NCBI GenBank assembly: GCA_025201845.1
Contig: MU604107.1
Coordinates: forward strand, 3,980 to 15,348
Reading direction: 5' to 3'
Origin: Martensiomyces pterosporus
Taxonomy: Eukaryota; Kickxellomycota; Kickxellomycetes; Kickxellales; Kickxellaceae
DNA length: 11,369 nt
Shown here piece by piece: positions 1-8,070 of this stretch (its first letter is position 1; each line of letters begins with the position of its first letter). The notes beneath the pieces were generated by a model. It was not told where the DNA came from. It made no database searches and saw only the letters and a program-made list of their open reading frames with translations. Made by a program: the position numbers and the translations under genes.

Positions 1-1
1 G

Positions 2-1153
2 CCCTACTTTAACCAGACCTACCTGGGCAAGATGGAGGGGACAATCACGCGGCTTGGAATCGTTGCAATCAAGGGCAAGTGGGACAGGCTGATCAAAGAG
101 AGCAGCAGTGGAGTGGCAGAGGTCAACTACCACAAGGACCTGCTGTATGCCTCGTTTGACGTCATTGGTGCTCTTGTGTTTGGCAGGGATTCTGCCTCGC
201 TGGAGAACGATGACCCGACTATCTCGAATTGTCTAAGAGCAGCCGGCTCAATTGTTGCCACCAGATCCGTGTTTCCGCTTCTTGACATTTTTCCGTTTTC
301 ACTTTTGCTTCTGCCTTTTGTGGGTCAGTTCCAAGAGTTTTCCAAACGTGGCAGAGCTTGCATAGCTGAGCGTAGGGAGCTTCTGGAGAACCTGAACAAG
401 AGCGGCGCAGAAGACGCAAAGCCCGTGGACTTGCTCCAAGCCTTCATAGACGCCGAGGATCCCGAGTCGAAGATCAAGATGAAACCAGAGGAGATTCCGC
501 CAGAGGCCATGACAGCACTTTTTGTCGGGAGCGACACCACCGCAAACACCCTGATACTGACAATCCACCTCCTGATGCTACACCCCAAGTACTACAAACG
601 GGCTGTTAGCGAGGTGCGCTCCACGTTTGCAGCAAACCACCTTATATCGTTCCACGAAGCCAAGTCCCAACTGCCATTCATCGAAGCATGCATTTACGAG
701 TCGCTGCGCTTCTTCCCAGTCACCGGAGGACAGTGGCCGCGTGTTGCTCCAAAGGACGGTGTCACACTCAGCGGGCACTTCATTCCCGAGGGGACCGAGA
801 TCTATGCCAACCTCTCTGGGTGCAACCTGAACAAGAAGTTCTGGCACGAGCCCCACCGCTTCGACCCAACCCGCTTCCTGAACAACGACGAGGCAAAGAG
901 AAACGTCCTCACATTTGGCTCTGGCGTGCGAATCTGTCCAGGAAGGCACTTGGCGTGGATCGAAATAATGACAACTCTTGCAAACATACTCAAGGACTAC
1001 GACCTTCAGCTGCCTAACGACTACACTCTTCGTGGGCCAAGCGTTCTCGACGAGAGGGGATATCCACAGGTGATGGAAACCATACATTTCCTTGTAACTG
1101 GCTCCAAGCACCCGCTGAGGGACTGCCGTCTATGCATCTCTAAGCGCAAGTAG
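2..1153 (+). CDS. Cytochrome P450, 5'-truncated by window edge (P450-1)
   Basis: Heme-thiolate monooxygenase, probably ER-anchored and fed by a P450 reductase; substrate unknown. The frame is open to the left edge, so the first in-frame ATG (32) is internal. 383 residues are present. Alignment with the complete P450 at 6384-7940 (K-M-E match at the start) indicates that about 140 N-terminal residues, including the membrane anchor, lie outside the window. Visible family motifs are the I-helix G-S-D-T-T (527-541), K-helix E-S-L-R (698-709), D-P-T-R-F in the PERF position, and the heme loop F-G-S-G-V-R-I-C-P-G with ligand Cys codon at 935-937. The first I-helix position of [A/G]Gx[D/E]T is Val, a mild variant. 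It ends S-K-R-K then TAG, like the S-K-R-Q-K of the second P450. By eye about half of residues match that protein, so they are paralogues of one family. It converges on methyltransferase MT1. Confidence 0.95.
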   Translation, partial: PYFNQTYLGKMEGTITRLGIVAIKGKWDRLIKESSSGVAEVNYHKDLLYASFDVIGALVFGRDSASLENDDPTISNCLRAAGSIVATRSVFPLLDIFPFSLLLLPFVGQFQEFSKRGRACIAERRELLENLNKSGAEDAKPVDLLQAFIDAEDPESKIKMKPEEIPPEAMTALFVGSDTTANTLILTIHLLMLHPKYYKRAVSEVRSTFAANHLISFHEAKSQLPFIEACIYESLRFFPVTGGQWPRVAPKDGVTLSGHFIPEGTEIYANLSGCNLNKKFWHEPHRFDPTRFLNNDEAKRNVLTFGSGVRICPGRHLAWIEIMTTLANILKDYDLQLPNDYTLRGPSVLDERGYPQVMETIHFLVTGSKHPLRDCRLCISKRK

Positions 1154-1458
1154 CTTCCCATTCTCTAATGCCAGTATCGCTGATACCAGCTGAAGACATA
1201 TACTATCAATCTAGTGTCCAATTCCTTGGAGAGCGATATGTTTGCATGGTCGTCGTCAAGTGTACTCTCTGAGAGCTAGAAGAATCTGTAGGTGATCAAG
1301 GAATATTATTGCGCAGCAACAGCGAAAACTAGTGCATTGGTGAGTGCCAGAGGAAAATACTAGAAAGCAAGATGGAGGTGCTTGTTTCTCAGCGGACAAG
1401 GTATAGCACACCTGCAGAACACAAGAATACGACACTCAAAGCAAATGGAACATAGAAT
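1154..1458. other. Convergent 3' intergenic region
   Basis: This is 305 bp between the stop codons of P450-1 (+) and MT1 (-), so it should hold both 3' UTRs and both polyadenylation sites. I see no exact AATAAA on either strand, only AT-rich stretches (for example around 1200-1215 and 1300-1312). The last ~20 bp (about 1438-1458) match the sequence just after the MT2 stop codon and belong to the duplicated methyltransferase unit. Confidence 0.6.
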
Positions 1459-2391
1459 CTACTCCTTTTGCAGCGCGTACTTGGGCTTTATTCCAAGGTA
1501 TGCAATCATCATGCCATGACGGATGGTTTCGTATCCCTGACCATGGCAGTAAAACCCGGCATTGCGAATAGTCTTGACAAACTCGCGCTGATGTGGAAAG
1601 GCTCTGCCGCTTCTCACCATCTTCATAAATGAGACATGGTTGGCTGTTAGTGCCTTAACAACATGGGGGAGAACATGGTCCCAGAGCCAATTGATGTAAG
1701 CACGCAAAACGGGTGCCTCGACAACGCCAAACTCCAGGCACGCAAACCGGCCACCGGGCTTCAACACACGGTACGCCTCAGCAAGAGCCCTGTCCCTGTT
1801 TTCCAGGTTGTGCATCCCGAGAGAGATAGTATACGCATCAAACGAGTTGTCCGGAATATCGACCAGATTCTCAGCGTTGCCTTGCGCAAATGTGACGCGG
1901 CCATCGCGCATCCACTGGGTGTTTGCTAAACGGCGCTTGCCCACAGACAGCATGCCGGGGTTAAAGTCAACCACATGGACAATTGACATGCAATCCCCGT
2001 TCACCTTGTCCTGGTATTCCAGGTAGTACTTGGTAATCTCGCACGTACCTCCGGCAACATCAATAAGCTTTTCGCCAGGAGAGGGTGCCATCTTCTTGAT
2101 AAAGGCTTTTTTCCATGCTGCGTCGCGGCCAAATGATATAATGCGGATTACGCGTGTGTAGTCTTCAGCAACCTTCCAGTACACGTCGCTCATTGCCTCT
2201 GCCTTGGACTCTACTGGCGCTGAGTCGCTGTTGGTGCTACTTCTGTTGCTCGTAAGCGGCTCTATCTGAGAGGAGCTATGCTGCTGTTTTGGCGTAGTGG
2301 TCGCTGGCAGCTCTCGGACAGAGGCGGCGGGAGTCACTGCCAGGCTGTGCACCCTGTTCCTGATAGAGCGGCCACTAGTCTGAAAAAACAT
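1459..2391 (-). CDS. UbiE/COQ5-like SAM-dependent methyltransferase (MT1)
   Basis: 310 residues, close to COQ5, the mitochondrial C-methyltransferase that methylates the benzoquinol ring in ubiquinone synthesis. I start at the ATG at 2391. An in-frame TTG at 2418 exists, but the paralogue MT2 has CTG there and both share this ATG. Residues 1-35 are Arg/Ser/Ala-rich with one acidic residue (E27), like a mitochondrial presequence; 36-66 is a Ser-rich linker. Then come Y78, motif I D-V-A-G-G-T (111-116), V-V-D-F-N-P-G-M-L (140-148), N-A-E (172-174), G-M-H-N (192-195) and R-V-L-K-P-G-G-R-F (208-216). The last two are hallmark UbiE/COQ5 positions, but the usual Arg of GxRN is His194. The N-terminal family signature around 78-93 is degenerate. 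It is about 74% identical to MT2 over all 310 residues without gaps. A repurposed COQ5 acting on another aromatic or quinone substrate is my inference; a diverged true COQ5 is the alternative. Confidence 0.93.
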   Translation of the reverse strand: MFFQTSGRSIRNRVHSLAVTPAASVRELPATTTPKQQHSSSQIEPLTSNRSSTNSDSAPVESKAEAMSDVYWKVAEDYTRVIRIISFGRDAAWKKAFIKKMAPSPGEKLIDVAGGTCEITKYYLEYQDKVNGDCMSIVHVVDFNPGMLSVGKRRLANTQWMRDGRVTFAQGNAENLVDIPDNSFDAYTISLGMHNLENRDRALAEAYRVLKPGGRFACLEFGVVEAPVLRAYINWLWDHVLPHVVKALTANHVSFMKMVRSGRAFPHQREFVKTIRNAGFYCHGQGYETIRHGMMIAYLGIKPKYALQKE

Positions 2392-2401
2392 TGGGAGTGT
2401 C

Positions 2402-2464
2402 TCAAGGTATGATGCCAATTAGAGTGAGAGGGAGCGAAGGAGTGTGTTGCCTGAATGCGAGCAT
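2402..2464 (-). promoter_or_regulatory. Upstream ORF in the MT1 5' leader
   Basis: A 20-codon ORF runs from ATG at 2464 to TGA at 2402-2404 and ends 10 nt before the MT1 start codon. Its ATG is about 50 nt downstream of the TATA-like box at 2509-2514, so it should lie in the mRNA leader if the box is used. The homologous MT2 leader has no ATG at that position. Translation is not shown; it may reduce MT1 expression. Confidence 0.35.
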
Positions 2465-2508
2465 AGATGGATAAGGCTCTTCCTGGTGAGAAGCCGTTTG
2501 CCTCTTTC

Positions 2509-2514
2509 ATTTAA
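2509..2514 (-). promoter_or_regulatory. TATA-like box of MT1
   Basis: On the minus strand this reads TTAAAT, preceded by CCTG. Its 5' base is 123 bp upstream of the MT1 ATG, the same distance as the corresponding TTAAATA of MT2. Conservation and spacing are the only support. Confidence 0.5.
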
Positions 2515-2646
2515 CAGGTCAAGGAATAAAATGCCTGTGCCATTCCTGTCCATACTAAAAGCCAGTGCAGTCACTTGCAACTACACATGCTTCAGGGATT
2601 CCTCGGCCATGCCAACTCGCTATTCCTAGTTGACCAATCTACAAAA

Positions 2647-4137
2647 TACGCTGATGAGCTATGCCATTTGGCGGTCACTGTATTCAAGGCTGTCCTGTGT
2701 AGCACAACACGGGGCAATACCTGGGTGTGTGAACTTTTTGCAGTATGACCTCGGAGAGAGGAAGCACACAAGCATCCCCAGTCTGTGCAACCAGAGTCTG
2801 GGAATATTTCCTGAATCATGCACTATCTTTTGCATCCTTGTGTATTGAGTAGTTTTGCCATTGTTTGCATGATATGGAAACGTGGCACTGCCACCACAAT
2901 TCACCTGTTCAGCTGTTCCCCTTTGCATAAAATGCGCTTTGCTCTTTGTTGCCTGTGGTCGTTAGCATTCAAGGAATAGGGCTAGCTGACACGCGGTGCT
3001 GCAACGGGTACTCCGCTGTCCTTTTGTGACAGAGGATGGTAGCTGTCCATTATTGGGTGCACTTGTGGTGGCATTCGATGCACCCACCGCGCAGCCAACA
3101 GCACAGCTACAACAGCCGGGCATTGGAGATGCCTATGTCGCTGGTGAGAAATAACAACAAGCAAATCTCGCCAGCGCAGTTCGCGCGAAAGCCTCTTTTC
3201 TCACATGTTTACACGCAAGGAAGTAGTGCCAGGACATTCACAATGAGGTATCGTATGCTCCACTACTATTTGTGGGTGGTGGTGGTAATCTCATGCCTGG
3301 CTGCCATTTATCGCAAGAAACGCGTGATGGCTGGGCTGGTTCATTTCTGGTAAATTTGGCCAAGAGCCAAGGAACTAAGCAAACATATGCTGCCCCGCAC
3401 AGGTGTCCAGAAGACATTTGGGAGGAATAACTATTGCAGACCAACGCAGCATTGTCCTTGGCAGCAAGAGCAGCGCTGCTGCTTTAAACATTGGGAGCGG
3501 AAGCAGCAGCCATGGAAATAATGGCTGTGGGAGCAGCAGGTGCTGCATTGTCAGCGACAACAACAGGGACAGTAGCGGCATTCTTGTGGAGAGCTGGATG
3601 GGAAATGATCTCTTAGCAGAGAATTGCAGAAATCTGAGTGTCTTTGTCTGAGTGCGCGATTGTGAGCATACCTTTTTGGTGGCATTGAGGGCTTTCGCCG
3701 AGGGCGAAGATGGCACTCCATCCGTGAGAAGCACGGGCAGGTGCAACTCAGAACAGGGGTGTGGCCGTTTTATTGTGAATGCCACTCGAGTCACAGGGGT
3801 GGGTAGTCTGCACGCAACGTTGAATGAGGGGTGCCATGCATTTGAAGACAAAGCGCTGTGCCCTTGGCTGAGAGCAACAATAGCACCACAGCGATAGCAG
3901 ACAGGAGGCTGTGCAAATACCTATGGCCAAATGTGCCAGGTTGACCTGAGTATCTGCAACACAGGTGCTCATTCACGCACACTCTGCCCGAGTATCGCGA
4001 GGAAGAGCAGAAAAGAAAAGTAGGGCGAGTGCCATCGCCAGCAGAGCCATTAAACGAAAACGGGGAGCTTCACGTTTTGAACAGCATGGCCACATTGCGC
4101 CTGTAACCAACCTGCTTGCTAGATAGATAAAGAGGCG
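2647..4137. other. Gene-poor intergenic region, about 1.5 kb
   Basis: This lies between the divergently transcribed MT1 (-) and CoA ligase (+), so its ends hold both promoters. No open frame here resembles a known protein. An ATG-started frame at 3036-3353 (+, 105 codons) includes one hydrophobic stretch followed by basic residues, but nothing else supports it. A GCA/CAG-rich tract spans about 3460-3545. A doubtful Ala-rich reading on the minus strand is listed separately. No tRNA or transposon ends were seen. Confidence 0.6.
3484..3747 (-). pseudogene. Possible relic or short spliced gene, Ala-rich reading
   Basis: One minus-strand frame, read from 3747 to the TAA at 3484-3486, gives 44 codons, a TAA (3613-3615), then 42 codons that are Ala/Pro/Val-rich with mostly C- or T-ending codons. 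A GT...AG segment of 60 nt would remove the TAA and keep the frame: it starts at GTATGC and ends at CTAAG just past the stop. No ATG begins the frame, since a TGA precedes it at 3748-3750. It could be a decayed gene, an internal exon of an unrecognised small gene, or chance in a GCA-rich tract. I recognise no family. Confidence 0.15.
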
Positions 4138-4144
4138 TATAAAT
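4138..4144 (+). promoter_or_regulatory. TATA box of the CoA ligase gene
   Basis: TATAAAT, 128 bp upstream of the ATG at 4266. The expected leader that follows is C-rich, purine-poor and free of ATG, as in many expressed fungal genes. Confidence 0.65.
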
Positions 4145-4265
4145 GCACTGAACTAGTATTGTGTTTCCAGCATAACAACACCCAAAGCTCACCCCGCGTT
4201 CTTCTTTTCAAACACCAGCACCTGCAGAACACCTTCTCCACACAGTCTGTTGCTACGTCTTGCAA

Positions 4266-6015
4266 ATGGTTGTCTTTACCTCCAAGTTCCCTCGCCTATC
4301 TATCCCAGACACCAACGCTGTCGCGTTTGTCCTCTCCGAATGCGAGAAAGCCCGCGGTCCTGCTCACCAGGTCTTTGTTGATTCAGCCACTGGCCGCTCA
4401 CTGACGGTCAGCGAGCTCAAGTCCTACGCCTTTCGCCTTGCAGTAGGACTAAGGAGGAACATTGGCTTGGATGCGGGCGATTTTGTTGGCGTGTTTGCTC
4501 CCAACAGCATCAACTTTCCAATAGCCGCGTATGGCATAGTAGCATCAGGCGCAGTGTGCGCCTCAGCAAACCCAACATACAGTCCACGCGAGCTTGCTCA
4601 CCATCTATCCGAAACCAAGTGCAGAGCGATAATTGTCGGCGATGGGCTCATGCAGATTGCGAAAGAGGCCCTGGCACTCACTGAGCACGCTGTGGAGCAT
4701 GTCTTGCTGATGGACGAAAGCAACTCGCACTGCGAAGGGTCCATCTTCAATGTTATGAGCGAGGACGACGAAAATCCATTTGGCGATGGCCAGCCATCCG
4801 ATTTTGCCACAGCTCCCGCATACATCTGCTACACAAGCGGCACCACCGGCAAACCCAAGGGCGTGATCCTGACACACCGAAACGTGATTTCCAATGCGAT
4901 GCAGATCAACTACATCAAGAGGCTTGGCCTGCCTAGGGATCCACCGCAGGATGAATTTGAGACGTCCTTTGGCGCAGCACCCATGTACCACACTGTTGGC
5001 TTGTCCTACCTGCTTTATAGCTCTGTGGCGTTGGTAAGTATCAGCATTATTGAAAGAAAGCGAGACGTGCATGTCGTCTTGTGTGGAAGTATATTCGAGT
5101 ACTCATCATTCGTCTGTGTCCATCTACTCGCGTTAATAGGGTGGCAAGGTCGTGGTCATGAAGTCGTATGCACTTGACAAATTCGTCAAAGCAGTTCAGG
5201 ACTACCGCATTTCGTTTGGATTAGTCTCTCCCCACATAATATGCGACCTGTCAAAAGACCCACGCGTGGATCAGTATGATCTGTCAACATTGAAGACGTT
5301 GGTCTCTGGTGCAGCGACGCTGAATCCAAAGCTTATTGAGGCAACCGAATCGAGGCTGCGCGGAACCAAGGTGGTCCAGGGGTATGGAATGAGTGAGATG
5401 AGCCCTATAATTGCGATGCTTGCCACTTCACACAACAACCCAGGATCGGTTGGGGTTCTTCTTCCAAACTGCAAAGCAAAGGTTGTGGATGATGATGGCA
5501 ACGAGCTCGACGCAGGAATACAAGGTGAACTGTGCTTCAGGGGGCCAAACGTCATGCTAGAATACCTCAACAACCCAGCAGCGACGCAAGAACTTTTCGA
5601 CAGCGACGGGTTCCTTCACACTGGTGATGTCGGATACATCGACGAGGACGGCTTCCTCTACATCACCGACCGCAAGAAGTATATCATCAAGTACAGAGGA
5701 TACCCGGTGGCTCCATCCGAACTAGAAAGCCTACTTGCCGAGCACCCGGACATTCAAGACGCTGCTGTGGCATCGATATATGACGACAGCCAGGCGACTG
5801 AGCTGCCCAAGGGTTATTTTGTTTTGAAAAACAAGGGCAGTGGCGACGACAATGCTCGTGCACAAGCAGTCGTGGACTGGCTTGACGGTCAAGTCGCTAG
5901 CTACAAGAAGCTGAGGGGCGGGTTTAGCATCGTTGAGCGCATTCCCCGCAACCAAGCAGGCAAGATCATCCGAAACTCTCTGCACAACATTGACCAAGCG
6001 GCTCTTTCCCTCTAG
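4266..6015 (+). CDS. 4-coumarate-CoA ligase-like acyl/aryl-CoA synthetase (two exons: 4266-5033, 5140-6015)
   Basis: Adenylate-forming enzyme of the ANL superfamily: carboxylic acid + ATP + CoA gives acyl-CoA + AMP + PPi. The spliced protein has 547 residues, normal for 4CL-type enzymes. The start is the ATG at 4266; a TTG two codons earlier is not needed. Motifs in order are the P-loop Y-T-S-G-T-T-G-K-P-K-G (189-199), P-M-Y-H-T (239-243), Y-G-M-S-E (338-342), H-T-G-D (416-419, ATP-ribose Asp419), D-R-K-K-Y-I-I-K with Arg434, G-Y-P-V-A-P-S-E-L-E where 4CL proteins usually have GFQVAP, and N-Q-A-G-K-I-I-R with catalytic Lys531. K-K-L-R-G-G before it is also typical. The C-terminus Leu-Ser-Leu is not a good PTS1, so peroxisomal targeting is unclear. 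The actual acid (cinnamate-type, benzoate or fatty) cannot be read from sequence. It converges on P450-2. Confidence 0.95.
5034..5139 (+). other. Spliceosomal intron in the CoA ligase gene
   Basis: This is a 106-nt phase-0 intron with donor GTAAGT (5034-5039) and acceptor TTAATAG ending at 5139. Exon 1 ends Val-Ala-Leu and exon 2 continues Gly-Gly-Lys-Val-Val-Val-Met, restoring the family's continuous sequence. CTCAT with A at 5105 is a candidate branch site. Unspliced RNA shifts frame and stops at 5175-5177, losing the second half of the enzyme. Confidence 0.92.
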
Positions 6016-6383
6016 TCCTACGCTTCATAGTATAGCTGGTAGTGATTATAACATTGAGCCGTAAAACACAAGCAGCAGAGTGCATAAAACAAATTGAAAA
6101 CGAAAGACCGGTTGAATGCTAAGGAGAGAACGTCTGGAAGGCACGCCTCATTGGGAGCAGGGTCAAATGCTCAGGCGAACGTCAGCACCCACCGCACTCA
6201 AACATGCCACACGAGCGACACAGGTGCTGTGCTTGGCACTAGTGCACTCGCTCACAAATCTTTGCGAGTTGCTTGTACTGTTGATCGAGTTGGTGCATGT
6301 TCAATAACCTAGAAGCGAAGAAACTAGAACCCAACATAGTGGGGCCAGCCAAGGAGTACACGAAACCGAAGTTTCCTCTCACA
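6016..6383. other. Convergent 3' intergenic region
   Basis: This is 368 bp between the stop codons of the CoA ligase (+) and P450-2 (-), holding both 3' UTRs. No exact AATAAA is seen; A-rich GCATAAAACAAATTG near 6080-6095 is a possible + strand processing signal. No other gene or repeat was recognised. Confidence 0.6.
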
Positions 6384-7940
6384 CTACTTCTGGCGCTTCG
6401 AGATGACAACCTGGCAGTCCCTTTCAGGGAATCTGGGAATATTATTGGCTGTCGTATATTGAGGCATCATCTGTGGCTGTCCATGCTTGTCGAGATTGTC
6501 TGGCGTGAACAGCGCATCCTCAGGCAGCGCAAAGTCGTACGCATTGAGCAGGTTGGCGAGGGTGGGCAGCATCTCAACCCATGCCAAGTGTCTTCCAGGG
6601 CAAATCCGAACACCAGAGCTAAACGTGAGAATGCTGCGTTTATTCTCCTCGTTGTTGATAAACCGCTCGGGGTTAAAAATGTGCGGCTTGTCCCACGCGC
6701 CCTTGTTCATGTTTGCAGCAGGAGTAGCCACTAAGCAAGTGTATCCCTCGGGAATAAAGTGGCCCTGGAGCGTCACACCACCAGGGGGAACGACCCGAGG
6801 AAGGGGTGCACCGATAGGGCGAATACGCAGCGATTCATAAATGCATGCCTCTAAGAATGGAAGTTTCTCCTTGACCTCGTCAAATGTGATCAGGTGGTCC
6901 TTGTCAAAATTAGACCGGACCTCGTCAACAACGCGTCTGTAGTGCTGGGGGTACAGCATGAGGAGGTGGATAGTCAGTGTGAGTGTGTTAGAACCCGTGT
7001 CCGCCCCTGCAAGAAACATGATGATCACTTCGGTTGTTACCTGCGACGGCGTCATTTTGATCTTGGACTCGGGATCCTCCGCATCGATGTATGCCTGCAA
7101 GATGTCGTTGGGCTTAGCTGCTCCCTCCGCCAGCAGCTGCTTGCGTTCCTCGATGCACCGGTTTGCAAAGGCGATAAACTGATCCACCTCCTTGCGCAGT
7201 AGTTTAGTGAACAAGTTTTTGAACGGAAGCAATCTTAGCTCACCAGCTGCCATCTGCATGAACACTACGACGACGGTTTTGCTGACCCAGTGAACAACTG
7301 TCAAGTCACCCGCTGTCAGTGAGCGCTGCGTTTTGCCGAATCCTAGCGATCCAATAATGTCAAAAGCCATCAGGACAAAGTCCTTCTCGTAGCACACCTT
7401 AACCTTGCCGCTTGGAGACTGCTCGATAGCCTTATTCCATTTGTCTAGTAGCTGCTGGACTCCTGCAGCGAGAATGATGGACTCCATCTTGCGCAGGCTA
7501 GGAAGGCTGAGTGCAGGTCCCACTTGGCGCCTGCGCTGCTTGTTGAGCTCAGCGTCAGTAGTGAAGAGCATGTTGGGCTTGATGATATCAACAGGTGAAA
7601 ACATCGCTTTCTTAAACGCATGTGTACTCAAGATCAGGTGGCAATCCTTGGGGTCGCAAACAACAACCATTTTGTCAGCTAAAATAAACAGGTTGCCGCG
7701 TTTTTCATAGTTGTCGAGTACCCAGTCGGTGAATTCTCCGCGCAGCATCAATAAAAGTTTTGGCAAGTTGCTAATGCGGTTGAGGAGCGGTCCAGGGACA
7801 TTGCGCAGCGGCGAAAAGTACAGGGCGTAGACTACTTCCCATGCTATGTACGCGGCAAATGCGGTGCACAGGGTCGTAGGCTGAGGTATAAGCCACCAAA
7901 GGTTACCAAGAAGGCTGACAGGCTCGAGCTGGCTGAACAT
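6384..7940 (-). CDS. Cytochrome P450, complete (P450-2)
   Basis: 518 residues, intronless. The first ATG is at 7940; an in-frame TTG at 7967 is not used here because a plausible N-terminus begins at the ATG. A hydrophobic segment at about residues 22-42 anchors it in the ER membrane, followed by the Pro hinge N-V-P-G-P (47-51). Diagnostic motifs are I-helix A-G-A-D-T (311-315), K-helix E-S-L-R (369-372), N-P-E-R-F, and the heme loop F-S-S-G-V-R-I-C-P-G with ligand Cys447. All are canonical, so it should be catalytically competent. It is a paralogue of P450-1 at the left edge: for example I-D-A-E-D-P-E-S-K-I-K-M and G-V-R-I-C-P-G-R-H-L-A-W are shared, while the distal I-helix and the substrate-recognition stretch after ExxR differ. 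Substrate unknown. It sits tail to tail with the CoA ligase and reads away from MT2, in the same direction as MT2. Confidence 0.96.
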   Translation of the reverse strand: MFSQLEPVSLLGNLWWLIPQPTTLCTAFAAYIAWEVVYALYFSPLRNVPGPLLNRISNLPKLLLMLRGEFTDWVLDNYEKRGNLFILADKMVVVCDPKDCHLILSTHAFKKAMFSPVDIIKPNMLFTTDAELNKQRRRQVGPALSLPSLRKMESIILAAGVQQLLDKWNKAIEQSPSGKVKVCYEKDFVLMAFDIIGSLGFGKTQRSLTAGDLTVVHWVSKTVVVVFMQMAAGELRLLPFKNLFTKLLRKEVDQFIAFANRCIEERKQLLAEGAAKPNDILQAYIDAEDPESKIKMTPSQVTTEVIIMFLAGADTGSNTLTLTIHLLMLYPQHYRRVVDEVRSNFDKDHLITFDEVKEKLPFLEACIYESLRIRPIGAPLPRVVPPGGVTLQGHFIPEGYTCLVATPAANMNKGAWDKPHIFNPERFINNEENKRSILTFSSGVRICPGRHLAWVEMLPTLANLLNAYDFALPEDALFTPDNLDKHGQPQMMPQYTTANNIPRFPERDCQVVISKRQK

Positions 7941-8063
7941 CAGTAGTCTGGGCAGAACAGGATGCAAGAGTGGGACGAATCAGTTGAAGAGGTGGTGTAA
8001 CTGCTAGCTAGAAGAAACTGAGGGGGCAGACGGGAGCCTTTCCGAGCAGGGTATGTTGTGTTT

Positions 8064-8070
8064 CTTTATA
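8064..8070 (-). promoter_or_regulatory. TATA box of P450-2
   Basis: TATAAAG on the minus strand, 130 bp upstream of the P450-2 ATG. The leader between has no ATG and is pyrimidine-rich. Confidence 0.62.

Larger units (their letters stand above)
2392..2646 (-). repeat. Duplicated promoter/leader block, MT1 copy
   Basis: About 255 bp upstream of MT1 are recognisably homologous and collinear with the stretch upstream of MT2 (11024-11282). Anchors on the + strand include AGAGTGAGAGGGAGCGAAGG right before the leader, TTTAACAGG at the TATA-like box, and GCCATG..A.CTCGCTAT near the distal end. Similarity fades beyond about 2646. The duplication unit thus carried the promoter with the gene. Confidence 0.7.

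Noticed and set aside
1409..1422. 14-bp direct repeat CACCTGCAGAACAC, also at 4219-4232
   Set aside because: One exact 14-mer match is not far from chance in 11 kb, and the contexts (3' region, 5' leader) do not correspond.
2392..2418. N-terminal extension of MT1 from TTG at 2418
   Set aside because: TTG is an unlikely start in a nuclear eukaryotic gene; MT2 has CTG there, and both share the ATG at the 310-residue start.
3036..3353. 105-codon + strand frame with one hydrophobic segment
   Set aside because: It has an ATG, but no promoter, homology or codon signal supports it; the hydrophobic run comes from GTGGTGGTGGT.
3375..3851. 158-codon minus-strand open frame, Leu-rich
   Set aside because: Its Leu/Pro-rich part comes from the GCA/CAG-rich tract read out of register; no homology or convincing start. 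A different frame of the same strand looks more protein-like and is reported with low confidence.
7941..7967. N-terminal extension of P450-2 from TTG at 7967
   Set aside because: The ATG at 7940 gives a normal anchor length and P450 size, with a good TATA distance.
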